In this document: positions 25,974 through 35,189 of the stretch, piece by piece | Numbering within the stretch: the first letter of the stretch is position 1 | Layout: every line of letters begins with the position of its first letter | Source of the DNA: CAVZGO01 sp963774935 | GTDB lineage: Bacteria > Chloroflexota > Anaerolineae > Anaerolineales > UBA4823 | DNA: 64,000 nt | Reading direction: 5' to 3' | Assembly: GCA_963774935.1 (NCBI GenBank) | Contig: CAVZGO010000002.1 | Location: 215,888 to 279,887 of the forward strand | Made by a program: the position numbers and the translations under genes | Notes under the pieces: generated by a model | Databases searched by the model: none | Told to the model about the DNA's origin: nothing | Seen by the model: only the letters and a program-made list of their open reading frames with translations

Positions 25974-26657
25974 TTAACTATATTTCGGAGGACGGTCTTC
26001 TCGAGAAAGCTGGCGTCCTTTCACAAAGACCTGGGTGACATAAATCGCAGCCATGACAAGGACGACGAACGCGACAAGAGCATCATAGACCGTCATTTTC
26101 TCGAAGGGTGCTGGTAAAACTGGATTTCCAGCGAAGAAGATGATCGTATTCGCCAGGATTACGATCACTCTCACCTCGGTCGGGCCAAGCTTGCCATATG
26201 ATATGCGAAATTCATTGGTGACAAGCTGCTGTACATAGACCAACACGGACAGCATCAGGTAACCGATTAAAGCCAGGCAGGCTAGATCAAAGCGCACATA
26301 AAATGAGACCCCTAAACCGAGGATGACCATCGCCTCTACTACAACGTCGATCGTGTGATCGATGAAGAAACCGTAGCGCGGGCGTTGGATATTCCGGTAG
26401 CGCGCCAGACTGCCATCCATGCTGTCTCCCACCCAATTAACTACGAAGCCGAAGCTGGCAAGCCACAGGAAAGCCGGATTGAGGCGAGAAAAATAATATG
26501 CAAAAAAAATGATCACTCCCCCCAGGACTCCGAGACCCGTCAGCATGTCGGGAGTGACCCAGGCGGGCATATGCATCGCCATCCAGCGCAACGCGGGCCG
26601 CTCCAGTGGCCCAAAGAAAATATCATTTGTACGTTTGTGATCCTCTATTGAAGGCAT
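25974..26657 (-). CDS. CDP-alcohol phosphatidyltransferase family protein
   Basis: A 227-residue integral membrane enzyme with about six hydrophobic helices. The CDP-alcohol phosphotransferase motif is complete: DGSLARYRNIQRPRYGFFID followed by HTID, giving the metal-binding Asp residues. Such enzymes transfer a phospho-alcohol group from a CDP-activated donor, as in phospholipid head-group synthesis. The acceptor (glycerol phosphate, inositol or other) cannot be told. First gene of the trio reading leftward. Confidence 0.9.
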   Translation of the reverse strand: MPSIEDHKRTNDIFFGPLERPALRWMAMHMPAWVTPDMLTGLGVLGGVIIFFAYYFSRLNPAFLWLASFGFVVNWVGDSMDGSLARYRNIQRPRYGFFIDHTIDVVVEAMVILGLGVSFYVRFDLACLALIGYLMLSVLVYVQQLVTNEFRISYGKLGPTEVRVIVILANTIIFFAGNPVLPAPFEKMTVYDALVAFVVLVMAAIYVTQVFVKGRQLSREDRPPKYS

Positions 26658-26717
26658 ACCCTTCCTCCATTGTGAGCAGAGATATTATATATGAAAAAGA
26701 TCATCTATAGTTTATTT

Positions 26718-27824
26718 TCAAAGTATTTTTTCGTATAACCTGGCGATTTCGTCTCGCTCAGGCCTGGCAAGCGGCTTCCGGCTGCTATCCTCAAGGATTT
26801 CCCAGGCAGCCGGTGGACCATCCAGCACCTGCCCAATTTCCGAACAATGTAAACCAGCATTATTCAATGCGCCGCTGATTGCCCGTACATCATCCGGATG
26901 GACTGCCAGCAGCAATGCTCCTGAGGCGATAGACGCGAACGGATCTATACTCAAGGCGGCGCATATCCGCCTGGAGAGATCTGGCACATATCCATTCCTT
27001 AAATTAATTTCAACGCTGTGCTCGCTTGCCTCTGCCAGCTCCCACAGTGCTGTCACAATCCCACCTTCCGTTGGATCGTGCATGGCGTGCACACGGCCGG
27101 CATCAAGAGCTATCTGAGCATCCTTCACCACACTGATACCTGGATGATATAAATACTGCTGTGCCTGGAGCAGTTCATCTGGAGAGAGTACTTCGCTCAG
27201 GCGCTGTGATAAATCGCGCCCCAGGATCGCTGTCGCTTCAATTGGAACACCCTTGGTGAGCAGCAGCCGATCACCAGTCTGTGCGCCGCGTGGACTGATA
27301 AGCTTGCCTGGGCTCACCTGCCCTACCAGGGTACCGGCAAGGATCGGACGGTTCAACCCGAGCGTGACCTCGGTATGCCCGCCGATGAGCAGTGCCCCGA
27401 TATCTCGGCAGGCATCCGTCATTTGCTTAAAGATTTGCTCAACGATGAACGGCGTCGCGCTTTCCTGCGGCAGCAACAGCGTTGCCAGGAACCAGCGCGG
27501 CTGTGCCCCACTCGTTGCCAGGTCGTTGGCGTTGACCTGGACCGCATACCAGCCAATTTGATCGGCGGTGAAGGTGATCGGGTCGGTTTTGAGAACCAGC
27601 CAGGTACTGCCAAGATTCACCACTGCACAATCCAACCCATTACCAGGACCCTGGATAATACTTGCATCCTGGCTGGCGATATCTTGCAGCGGGCTTAACA
27701 AAGCCGCCAGCAGCTCAGCCGGCAGCTTACCGGGTAATAGAAACTGCAATGATGAGAGCCCAGCCGCTGTCCCTCTTGTTTTCCCCGAAGTTAGCTCATC
27801 TTTCAAGAATTGTTTTCCTCGCAT
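26718..27824 (-). CDS. AIR synthase-related (HypE/ThiL-like) protein
   Basis: A 368-residue protein with the two-domain AIR synthase fold: an N-terminal ATP-binding half (DCAVVNLGSTWLVLKTDPITF, then VNANDLATSGAQPRWFLATLLLP) and a C-terminal half (HAMHDPTEGGIVTALWELAEAS). These match HypE-like hydrogenase-maturation proteins and their orphan relatives. No other hyp genes are nearby, so hydrogenase maturation is not supported by context. It forms an operon with the adenosine-specific kinase gene, 13 bases upstream. Confidence 0.85.
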   Translation of the reverse strand: MRGKQFLKDELTSGKTRGTAAGLSSLQFLLPGKLPAELLAALLSPLQDIASQDASIIQGPGNGLDCAVVNLGSTWLVLKTDPITFTADQIGWYAVQVNANDLATSGAQPRWFLATLLLPQESATPFIVEQIFKQMTDACRDIGALLIGGHTEVTLGLNRPILAGTLVGQVSPGKLISPRGAQTGDRLLLTKGVPIEATAILGRDLSQRLSEVLSPDELLQAQQYLYHPGISVVKDAQIALDAGRVHAMHDPTEGGIVTALWELAEASEHSVEINLRNGYVPDLSRRICAALSIDPFASIASGALLLAVHPDDVRAISGALNNAGLHCSEIGQVLDGPPAAWEILEDSSRKPLARPERDEIARLYEKIL

Positions 27825-27837
27825 GATCCGTCCACGG

Positions 27838-28338
27838 TCAGGCTTTGTAACCGATCATGCGCAAGAAACCTTTACGCCAGGCGATCTCTTCCTCCGCTTC
27901 CACTCCGAGCGGGGATGAACCATCGATCACGCCGAGAATCCCTTTCCCCTGATCGGTGTGTGCTACAACGACCTGGGTTGGATTGGCAGTAGCGCAATAG
28001 ATGCGGCACACTTCAGGAATCTGCTTGAGCTGGTTGAGGATATTGATGGGATAAAATCCTTCTCCAAGAAACAAGATAAATGTATGCCCAGCACCGATTG
28101 CTAATGCGTTTTTCTGCGCCAGGGCAATCAATGCCTCATCATTGCCGCTCCAACGCACCAGGCACTTGCCAGAAGCCTCGTTGAAGGCTAGGCCAAACTT
28201 GATACCTGGCACACTGCTCACCAGCATTTCGTGGACATCTTCGACGGTTTTAATAAAGTGGCTCTGCCCGAGGATAAAGTTAAGCTCTTCCGGTTTATGT
28301 ATACTCACCAGGCTCAGAGAAAGCGATGATTCTGCCAT
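27838..28338 (-). CDS. Adenosine-specific kinase family protein
   Basis: A 166-residue protein matching the PF04008-type family throughout: VSIHKPEELNFILGQSHFIKT near the N-terminus, GLAFNEASGKCLVRWSGND, AIGAGHTFILFLGEGFYPINIL, and CATANPTQVVVA. Family members are small and were named from an archaeal structure with adenosine bound. The biological role in bacteria is uncertain. It is first in the two-gene operon. Confidence 0.88.
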   Translation of the reverse strand: MAESSLSLSLVSIHKPEELNFILGQSHFIKTVEDVHEMLVSSVPGIKFGLAFNEASGKCLVRWSGNDEALIALAQKNALAIGAGHTFILFLGEGFYPINILNQLKQIPEVCRIYCATANPTQVVVAHTDQGKGILGVIDGSSPLGVEAEEEIAWRKGFLRMIGYKA

Positions 28339-28381
28339 GTGTACCTCCTGAATAGAAAATTTAACAACTAAGGTAAAGATA

Positions 28382-29340
28382 CTACAACCGCCCAGCAGCT
28401 TTCAACACACGCAGAGCGTTGAGTGTAATCATGACGTTTGGACCCCCACGCCCCCAATCGACCGCCTCAGAATAAAGCTGCTTGCCGCCGATTCGCTTCC
28501 AATAATACTCTCCCGGTCGCCAGCAACCATCCGCCAGCCTTCGCTTTTCCAGCAGATCTAATGCCTCGTCCAGGCGAGGATCCGTTAATCGCCCAAGGCG
28601 AGAGAGCACCAATAACTGCTGCAAGAAGTCCAGGTGCCAGTAAAGCGGATAATGCAGCTTCAACCAGGCAGGAAGAATCACCTCACCAGTACGGTGTGAA
28701 CGGAACAGGCGATGATCGAGCATCAGCTCAGCGGTGCGCCGGGCAGCCTCCAGCGCCTGGGCATCTCCAGTGGCACGGTGATATTCGATCAATCCCCACA
28801 TTGGCGACAGGCTTTCGTAGAAGGATGAGTGACTGGCCTCCGGTCGTTTATCACAATTCCAGCCCCCATCGGGCCATTGCCAGGCAATGAGCGATTGCGC
28901 CAGGCTTTGAACTCGCGGATCATTTGCTAACCCCAGACGGCTGCATACGGCTAACGCGTTACCTTCTTGCGAAGCACAGCGACGGGTCCTGCCATCCATT
29001 ACCTGAATTCGCTTAAGGTGTTCGGGGCTGCCCAACCAATGCAGCACCTGCTCGGCTGCAGCCAATGCTCGCGGTTCCCCGCAGGAATCCCCAGCTCTAC
29101 CAGGGATACCAGGCGCCAGTGAGCACCCATCCACTTCTGATATGGATGGACTCCAAAGCCTCCATCAGGTTCCTGGTTCGCAAAGAGTGCCTTGACCCAT
29201 TCCCCTTCAAGAAGCTGAGTACTGGCTGCTGCGACCTGAGGATCGCTCTCATCCCGATTCAATAGATCGAGTAATGCCAGCCTGCGCACTGCCGGCTCCG
29301 GGCAGGATAGCAGCCATTCAAGCCCCGGAACGTCAGGCAT
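28382..29340 (-). CDS. Prenyltransferase/squalene-cyclase-like toroid protein, frameshifted
   Basis: The gene starts at ATG 29340, overlapping the previous stop by 8 bases (ATGCCTGA), and runs about 319 residues if one base is restored near 29077, inside a run of four G. Two frames cover it: 29340-28999, and the rest down to 28382. The sequence consists of alpha-alpha toroid repeats with QW-like and DGG elements (ANQEPDGGFGVHPYQKWMG, IAWQWPDGGWNCDKRPEAS, LEKRRLADGCWRPGEYYW). No DxDD catalytic motif is seen, so it is probably not an active cyclase. A role with its coupled regulator-like neighbour is likely but unknown. Confidence 0.75.
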
Positions 29341-30529
29341 GCTGAGCCTTACGGTTGGTCTGCGGGTGTGCGTTGCTAGCTTTTAACCCCAAGCCATTAC
29401 GCAGATCGGCGAGCAGGCACGAGACTTCAGCTTTTTGGGCGGAATTCAAACAGCTCCACGGGGCGTAGAAGTAGCGGTCGGTATCTTTTTCCACCTGCTG
29501 GCGCATTACCAGCCCAGCAGATGTCAGGCGAAGATTCGCATCTGCTCCATCCACAAGTCCCGCCTTGCGCAAAGTGTTCAGGTGAGTCAGGTAATCGTGC
29601 CTTTCATAACCACGGCGTATGAGCAACCGGTAGACTTCATCTAAAGAGCTGGCATTTTCACGCCATATCATCGTTAGCGCTTCCAAAGCCGGACCGCGCA
29701 GCCCGCTGGGACTCCAGGCTGCCAGGTGTGCATCATCACGATAAGCTGCCAGGCAAGACATCGCCTGTTCGATGTAAGGCAGCGGCGGATCCAGCTCGGG
29801 CATTAAGGAGTAACTAAGACGTATTGACCAGGTTTCGGGAGGTGGAGGCGTGATGAGACAGGCTTGCCCAAGTTGCCCCAGCCGTTCAGCAAGCAGATTG
29901 CCTTCAGCCGGAGCCAACGGGTCGGCTTTCACCATCGCTTCTCGACCAGACTTGATCAGCCGGTCTACAGCTTTATGCCCACGCGAAGTCAGGCGATACT
30001 CACCGGGCACAGGCTCAACCAGGAATTTCGATTCTGCCAGCTGCTGCAACCGGCGGCGATAATTGACCTCTGACACATAAGGAACGCGCACTTGCAGGCG
30101 CTCAACCGAGGTGGCCTGAGGCTCGAAAGTCAAGGCTGCAAAGAGCAATCCGATTGAGTGGGTTGGAAGACCCAATTTCTGTTCGCTAGCATCGAATAAA
30201 CCAACATAAGTATGACTGACCTGATGGTAGGTTTCCTCGATGGCAGTCCAAAGCAGCCGGTTTTCTGGATTTTCCTCGCCAGTCAGGTTTTTAAATACCT
30301 GGTCGCCTTGTCGGACAGCCTCGTCTACCTTGATCGCCACAATGGTGCCTGGGGTTGCTGCCATAACTTTTTGATGGTCTACTTCCATTGAACAGGCGAT
30401 CTGGCCAAAATCCGTCGTGTGACCGATGAAAGTTACACAATCACCGACTTTCAACTCACCGTTTAGCTGGATGATGGCGACCCCCAGGTGGCTGTAATAA
30501 TGAGTGACATGACCGATGAGGACATCCAT
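29333..30529 (-). CDS. Translation-factor-like beta-barrel fused to winged-helix domains
   Basis: A 398-residue protein. I choose ATG 30529 because GGAGGT stands 4 bases upstream; a TTG 12 bases earlier would place the start inside that ribosome site. Residues 1-75 resemble elongation factor domain 2 (IGHVTHYYSHLGVAIIQLNGELKVGDCVTFIGHTTDF...). Two helical winged-helix-like regions follow (about residues 110-170 and 290-360), the second with RRGYERHDYLTHLNTLRKAGLV. The barrel is the kind seen near U32 peptidases. The fusion is uncommon to my knowledge. It is coupled to the toroid protein gene. Confidence 0.7.
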   Translation of the reverse strand: MDVLIGHVTHYYSHLGVAIIQLNGELKVGDCVTFIGHTTDFGQIACSMEVDHQKVMAATPGTIVAIKVDEAVRQGDQVFKNLTGEENPENRLLWTAIEETYHQVSHTYVGLFDASEQKLGLPTHSIGLLFAALTFEPQATSVERLQVRVPYVSEVNYRRRLQQLAESKFLVEPVPGEYRLTSRGHKAVDRLIKSGREAMVKADPLAPAEGNLLAERLGQLGQACLITPPPPETWSIRLSYSLMPELDPPLPYIEQAMSCLAAYRDDAHLAAWSPSGLRGPALEALTMIWRENASSLDEVYRLLIRRGYERHDYLTHLNTLRKAGLVDGADANLRLTSAGLVMRQQVEKDTDRYFYAPWSCLNSAQKAEVSCLLADLRNGLGLKASNAHPQTNRKAQHA

Positions 30530-30558
30530 GGGTACCTCCAAATAGATTTTGAAACGAA

Positions 30559-30589
30559 ACCGCCCACCTGCACAGACGAGGAGGGCGGT
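30559..30589 (-). terminator. Terminator after the HhH lipoprotein gene
   Basis: On the minus strand ACCGCCC and GGGCGGT pair around a 17-base loop and are followed by TTCGTTT. It lies between the helix-hairpin-helix gene and the barrel/winged-helix gene, so the latter is likely transcribed separately. Confidence 0.65.
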
Positions 30590-30647
30590 AATTCAACTTT
30601 GTATCGCCATAACCCGCCTGCAGGAGACGGTTTTCAACCCTAATAGA

Positions 30648-31298
30648 TCAGGTAATTCGACCGCCCTTAAGCTTTTCGGAGAGGGATTTCAAACCTTCCC
30701 AGTCCCCTTTTGCCGCGAGTTGGGCTTGCACCGGCCAGGTTGAGACATCTGCGAGTCGAAATCGTGGGCCTGCGTTTTGCATGATTTCCTGAAGGCGATC
30801 AATCGGTGTATGCGCCAAATCCTCATATCTAAAAATACCAGCCGCATTCAGGAGATCGTTGATTTTCGGACCAATTCCTTCAATCCTGGTCAAGTCATCC
30901 GGAGCTTGCGCTCGAGTCACGACTTCTTCAATCACGAGGGGTGCTGAAGTTACTGCTGCAGCCTCAACTTCTTGTGCTGCCACCTGATCCTCTATCTCGA
31001 CCAACTGGCTTTTTACTGCCTCAGTTTCGGCGACGACCGCAAAATGCTCTGCATCTCTAGCGTCGTGCTCATGGGCTGCATGCTCGTCATGATCATCCAG
31101 GTGATAGCGATCGCGGTTTGCCGGTGTCTGTCGGGCCTGCCAGAATAGCACCAATGCAATAAAAATAATTAATCCAAAGACTGCCAGTAACACATCAGCA
31201 CGCGTGCCAGACTCTTGATCATTCGTGGTTGAACATGCCGAGATGAAAAAGAGCAAGGTGGCAAGAAAACCAACTTGAAAAATGCCTTTGCGGAACAT
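30648..31298 (-). CDS. Membrane lipoprotein with helix-hairpin-helix domain
   Basis: I start it at ATG 31298 (216 residues), with AGGAGG 6 bases upstream. A lipobox-like FISAC is followed by a hydrophobic helix (VLLAVFGLIIFIALVLFW), then a His/Asp-rich stretch (LDDHDEHAAHEHDARDAEH) that might bind metal. The C-terminal 80 residues form a HhH domain (LTRIEGIGPKINDLLNAAGIFRYEDLAHTP), like the one in NADH dehydrogenase- or ribosomal-protein-associated proteins of Chloroflexota. Function unknown. Confidence 0.75.
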   Translation of the reverse strand: MFRKGIFQVGFLATLLFFISACSTTNDQESGTRADVLLAVFGLIIFIALVLFWQARQTPANRDRYHLDDHDEHAAHEHDARDAEHFAVVAETEAVKSQLVEIEDQVAAQEVEAAAVTSAPLVIEEVVTRAQAPDDLTRIEGIGPKINDLLNAAGIFRYEDLAHTPIDRLQEIMQNAGPRFRLADVSTWPVQAQLAAKGDWEGLKSLSEKLKGGRIT

Positions 31299-31371
31299 AG
31301 TCAGCCTCCTGTTCGATTTGTGATGATCAAGGGATACGACTGAATTAAAAGCAGTTAAGATTATACCCAAA

Positions 31372-32811
31372 TCACAAATTCTGGGAATGCTGAATGTGCT
31401 GCACGGCCATTGCTAACAGGGCAAAAATCGGCAGAATCAGGAGAAGAACCCAAAGCAGCCCACGAAAAGTTGCGGGTTGGTAATTTTGGGGTGATTCTTG
31501 ACTTGGCAAATAATTCTTTGCCTCAGAATTTTCTGATATCCATTGTTGAACCTCGGTGGATACATCGACCCCCGGCTGGTTTTGCCAACTGGCAAGATCA
31601 TTGACCAATTCTGCGCGACTCGACTTCATAGAATGGGGAATTACTACCAGGCCGCTGTTTGGGTTTTCAATCTGGAATGTTTCTCCCGATCCAACCAGGG
31701 TCAGCTCAATCGGATAAACTCCTGGAGCAGCCTGCAATTCAGCTTTCATTCCGAGAGTGACTTCATCACCTGGAGATACTTGCTTATCAATCAGAATATC
31801 CATTGAAGAAGACCAAGCCGGGGAGGAAACCTGGATTCTCGTCTGCCCTGCCTGCCATGTTTCTTCTCCATTATTCTCCAATCGAAGCTTCAACAGATTG
31901 TTTTCCCCTTGCACAAGTACTGGCCAGGCAGGTGATTCCACCAATCGAGCAGAATATAACCGCTGGACTCCAGCTAATACGCCAATAGCCTGGGGGATCA
32001 ACCGTGTTGTATCGATAATCGCCTCGCCCTGACAGACAAGTTGAGTGGAACCACCTCCATCCAGCATCATCACCTTGGCTGCACCAAAAGCCCGCAGGAC
32101 ATCGCCTGCATCACCAGGGAGTGAGGTCCTCGTGTTCAACAGGAAAACCGTTTCATAGCTGCCATTTTGATCCCGATCAGCCACTCCCACAAAAGTTCTA
32201 CCGGTGGAGCGCTTGGCTGCCTTGGCGGCATTCTCTGTCAAACCGGCAATAATATCCGGGGCATCCGAGTTATACAGGTCTGACTTGCTCAGCTCGCGGA
32301 TGTCAGCCTCTGAATTGGTTATTTCAAGGACGAGCTTCTGGCCCGGAAATTCGTTCTCACCATACCCATCAGTGACTACCGCCCCATTTACCTTGAGTGG
32401 AAATGGCAGTGGTGTCGGGCTATCGGCCATGCGAAAGAACTGGCCATTTGAGACGCAAAATGGGCTTTGCTGCGTTTGGGCTAGTTCCCCCCAAAATTGC
32501 TGGATGGATTTCCTGGTGAAGCGCGGGTTATCGCCTCCATACACCCCCTGACCCTGACCGGATTGCGTAATTTCACCATGCATCAAGACTAACTCTGCTC
32601 CTTGCTGCAGGTTAACCACCTGGACGAAATCCGGTGTTCCGTTGGGATAATCCTTGCGGAAGAGCTGCACCCCAGGTACTTCTTGCACCAGGTGGAATCC
32701 ACTCGGTACCTGCCAGTCGGGTGTAGCGGCGCGGGTTGGATAACATGTAAGCGCGAATAATACGGTAATACAACCTAGAAGAATCAGGATACGAATGCGT
32801 TGTGTAATCAC
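31372..32811 (-). CDS. Exported phosphodiester glycosidase-domain (NAGPA) protein
   Basis: A 479-residue exported protein with a signal peptide (ILILLGCITVLFALTC, ending near TRAA). Residues 70-280 match the phosphodiester glycosidase/NAGPA family: the SNGQFF segment, GVADRDQNGSYETVFLL, and the hallmark MLDGGGSTQLV. A beta-sandwich region follows and then a C-terminal hydrophobic helix (LLWVLLLILPIFALLAMAV), giving a surface-anchored enzyme. Family members hydrolyse sugar phosphodiesters or take part in exopolysaccharide processing. It is followed by the HhH lipoprotein in the same direction. Confidence 0.85.
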   Translation of the reverse strand: MITQRIRILILLGCITVLFALTCYPTRAATPDWQVPSGFHLVQEVPGVQLFRKDYPNGTPDFVQVVNLQQGAELVLMHGEITQSGQGQGVYGGDNPRFTRKSIQQFWGELAQTQQSPFCVSNGQFFRMADSPTPLPFPLKVNGAVVTDGYGENEFPGQKLVLEITNSEADIRELSKSDLYNSDAPDIIAGLTENAAKAAKRSTGRTFVGVADRDQNGSYETVFLLNTRTSLPGDAGDVLRAFGAAKVMMLDGGGSTQLVCQGEAIIDTTRLIPQAIGVLAGVQRLYSARLVESPAWPVLVQGENNLLKLRLENNGEETWQAGQTRIQVSSPAWSSSMDILIDKQVSPGDEVTLGMKAELQAAPGVYPIELTLVGSGETFQIENPNSGLVVIPHSMKSSRAELVNDLASWQNQPGVDVSTEVQQWISENSEAKNYLPSQESPQNYQPATFRGLLWVLLLILPIFALLAMAVQHIQHSQNL

Positions 32812-33008
32812 CGGTAACCTCTGCAGGAAAAAACAACAGCATTATATCATAAATTAGAACATATATTCTATTTATATTTTATTCATTATCGAGGAAATCA
32901 ATCAGGAAAGGATCAGTTTGACGGCTTGCCCACTTGCCATCTATCTGAAAACTCAATTACCGGAATAAGCCCCTTCCGAGGAGAATCAATGGAATCACAC
33001 CCAGATAA

Positions 33009-33332
33009 TTACTTTTTTTTGACTGGTCGCGGGAGACCCGCCGATACCACGACCATAAAAAGCAAATAAATCACGCTTCCAGAGATTGCCATTGCCATCG
33101 CCAGCGGAATAAACTCCGCAGCCCAGAAAAACGCTCCCAAGGACATCAATAGCCAGCACAGGGCATGCCCCCATCGGATGATAAACATCTCAAATTTTGT
33201 CCTTGGTCGGTTGGTCAGCGCCAGCTTCGGCCACTTGAAGGCGTAGAAGATCGCCAATAACAGGCAAATATACCCCCAAAGAGGGATTGGCAAGCCCAAG
33301 AATCGATCTGGCATAACAATGATCTCCCGCAA
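33009..33332 (-). CDS. Small membrane protein, unknown function
   Basis: Up to 107 residues, with an alternative start 18 bases later. Three hydrophobic helices are visible (LWGYICLLLAIFYAF, ALCWLLMSLGAFFWAAEF, ISGSVIYLLFMVVVSAG) with a basic C-terminus (PVKKK). No family is recognised. It lies 12 bases after the GyrI-like gene and may be co-transcribed with it. The 197 bases on its left (32812-33008) show no gene. Confidence 0.6.
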   Translation of the reverse strand: MREIIVMPDRFLGLPIPLWGYICLLLAIFYAFKWPKLALTNRPRTKFEMFIIRWGHALCWLLMSLGAFFWAAEFIPLAMAMAISGSVIYLLFMVVVSAGLPRPVKKK

Positions 33333-33344
33333 CGTATGGTTGAC

Positions 33345-33806
33345 TTAAGCTTTCTGGACCGGAAAATAAATATAAAGTGTACTCGATAAGTTGGAGTGGA
33401 CGAACTCCTCGCCGTAATATTCAAAATCCGGCGCCGGTACAGCTTGATAACCACTCGCAGGCAGCCAGTCATGAATGCGTTGATAAGCTGCTCTAATATC
33501 TTGAACGCCTTTTGCTGGCATGACAGCATAGGTCTGGGTAGGCACCACCTTACCTACCATGCCCCGCGGAATATCCGATAATTCAGTCACTGGCAGCCCG
33601 GCAACATACTCAAATGAGCCATCTGGCTCCATAGCGAAACACAAGCCGAATGCTGCATTGGGCTGCGTTGCAACGTGCAGGATCTCAGCGGCATGCTCAT
33701 TGAAATGCCCCCATAACTCAGTGATCTCCTGGTGCTCGTTCTTTCCATAATAGCACAAACCAACAACCATAAATTGATCCATACGAACAATCTTGGGTTC
33801 CATCAT
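33345..33806 (-). CDS. GyrI-like small-molecule-binding domain protein
   Basis: A 153-residue protein of the AraC effector-binding/GyrI-like family: it starts PKIVRMDQFMVVGLCYYGKN, has LWGHFNEHAAEI and GLCFAMEPDGSFEYVAGLPV, and ends FEYYGEEF...STLYIYFPVQKA. It lacks a DNA-binding domain, so it is a stand-alone ligand-binding or hydrolase-type member. The ligand is unknown. Confidence 0.82.
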   Translation of the reverse strand: MMEPKIVRMDQFMVVGLCYYGKNEHQEITELWGHFNEHAAEILHVATQPNAAFGLCFAMEPDGSFEYVAGLPVTELSDIPRGMVGKVVPTQTYAVMPAKGVQDIRAAYQRIHDWLPASGYQAVPAPDFEYYGEEFVHSNLSSTLYIYFPVQKA

Positions 33807-33872
33807 AATCTCCTGATGTCATTGGATAGATTTGGCATCGCATGGTCTCCAGAAATAACCCCTTAGAATACA

Positions 33873-35021
33873 TCAGGGTTGCCCACACCCCTGGTATGTA
33901 GACATCTGGGTCACAATTGCCGGCCCGATCACCACAGCCTGACGCACTGGATCATAAAACCAGCCATAATTCAGAATATTACCAGCACCCGTTAGCATCC
34001 AGCCCTGATAGCGGGTGATCTCCAGGCTGGAGCCGAGGGGGTTTTCAGTCGAAACGCACTCTCCACGCTGGGTGACGTTGCTGATTACGTCAACAGTGCC
34101 TGGTTCGCACGCGACGGGTGCGTCCAGCCATATCACGCCAGATACATCACAGCCAGGCGTGTTGCTCCAGGCAGTGCCACTGCGTGGTAATAACAGTTCC
34201 AGCGGGTCTGCAGCCATGATGAGCACCCAGCCGGGCTGTACTCCGCCTGCCCCTATTTTCAGCTCTGGGTAGCGAAGTTGATTGAAGATCAATAGATACT
34301 GGATTGGGACCGAAAAACGCTCCGCAATCGTTTGAAGATCGTCACCAGGGAGTACAGTATAAGTGACCACATTCCCGGCGTGTGGCTGGGAGACAACCGG
34401 TGGGACCGGGGTTGTGATCGGAGATGCGGCTTGTGTGGCAAATCCAGCCTGGGCCGTCTGCGCCATACTGGCTGCCTGGGTCAGGATCAATGGCGTAGAC
34501 ATCACCATCGGAGTGGCACCTGCCTGAGCGGTCTGATTCAGACTGGCTACCCTTGTCAGGCTGACAACAGCTTCGGTGGCAAAACCTGCTTCCAATGTCG
34601 GCTGGAGAATCGCAGCCTGGGTTTGAGCCTGCGGAATGCGTAGCGCTGCTTCAGTTGCAATCCGTGCCAGGGCAGTATCACGCACTTGCGGTAGCGTGGT
34701 CGGAGCCAGGGTTGCCTGGCGTACAAATTCGGTGGCAAGACCTGCTTTGGCGGTCTCAAATAATTCAGCCGCCTTGGTCGCTGCCCCAACTTTGGCAGTT
34801 GCCATCAACTCGGCAGCCTCTGTTACCAGACGCGCTTCCAGCGTATCCTCCAGGCTTTGTGATTTTGTTGCCGCTAGGTCGCCCCCTTTCTGAATCGACG
34901 TTTCTGCAACCGGAGCGAGGGCGGTACCAATCATACCCCACGCTTCGGAAGAACAGCTCATCAGAGTCAAAGAGCAGGTTAAGAGCAAGAGGACGGTCAG
35001 GATAATACGTTTTATTTGCAT
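33873..35021 (-). CDS. LysM-domain lipoprotein with Ala/Thr-rich repeat region
   Basis: Starting at ATG 35021 (GTG 35030 is possible), about 382 residues. The signal peptide ends in a lipobox (LTLMSC). Residues 25-200 are Ala/Thr/Glu-rich with repeated LATEA- and TAKAG-like units (for example ELMATAKVGAATKAAELFET), likely a helical surface stalk. One LysM domain follows (VTYTVLPGDDLQTIAERFSVPIQYLLIFNQ), which binds peptidoglycan or related glycans. The C-terminal 110 residues are rich in Cys and Trp and match nothing I recognise. A cell-wall-associated surface protein is likely. Confidence 0.8.
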   Translation of the reverse strand: MQIKRIILTVLLLLTCSLTLMSCSSEAWGMIGTALAPVAETSIQKGGDLAATKSQSLEDTLEARLVTEAAELMATAKVGAATKAAELFETAKAGLATEFVRQATLAPTTLPQVRDTALARIATEAALRIPQAQTQAAILQPTLEAGFATEAVVSLTRVASLNQTAQAGATPMVMSTPLILTQAASMAQTAQAGFATQAASPITTPVPPVVSQPHAGNVVTYTVLPGDDLQTIAERFSVPIQYLLIFNQLRYPELKIGAGGVQPGWVLIMAADPLELLLPRSGTAWSNTPGCDVSGVIWLDAPVACEPGTVDVISNVTQRGECVSTENPLGSSLEITRYQGWMLTGAGNILNYGWFYDPVRQAVVIGPAIVTQMSTYQGCGQP

Positions 35022-35119
35022 ACCATGCACTCCCTGTTACAACTGCGAATTCATAATTGCATTGTACACGATTTTTATGTGCAAGAATCCAACGATACTC
35101 TTGCAGGGATTAAAACACA

Positions 35120-35154
35120 GATGTGACGGTGTGTTGTTAACACTCCGCCACATC
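35120..35154 (-). terminator. Terminator after the hemerythrin gene
   Basis: GATGTG.CGG.GTGTT and AACAC.CCG.CACATC pair with two mismatches. On the minus strand a TGTGTTTTA tract follows. It lies just past the hemerythrin stop codon. Confidence 0.7.
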
Positions 35155-35189
35155 TCTTAGACCTCAATAGTAATCGGTTCAGCCTGGTG

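Noticed and set aside
34332..35005. Plus-strand frames opposite the LysM lipoprotein gene
   Set aside because: They arise from the low-complexity Ala/Thr repeat; the minus-strand protein has a signal peptide and a LysM domain.
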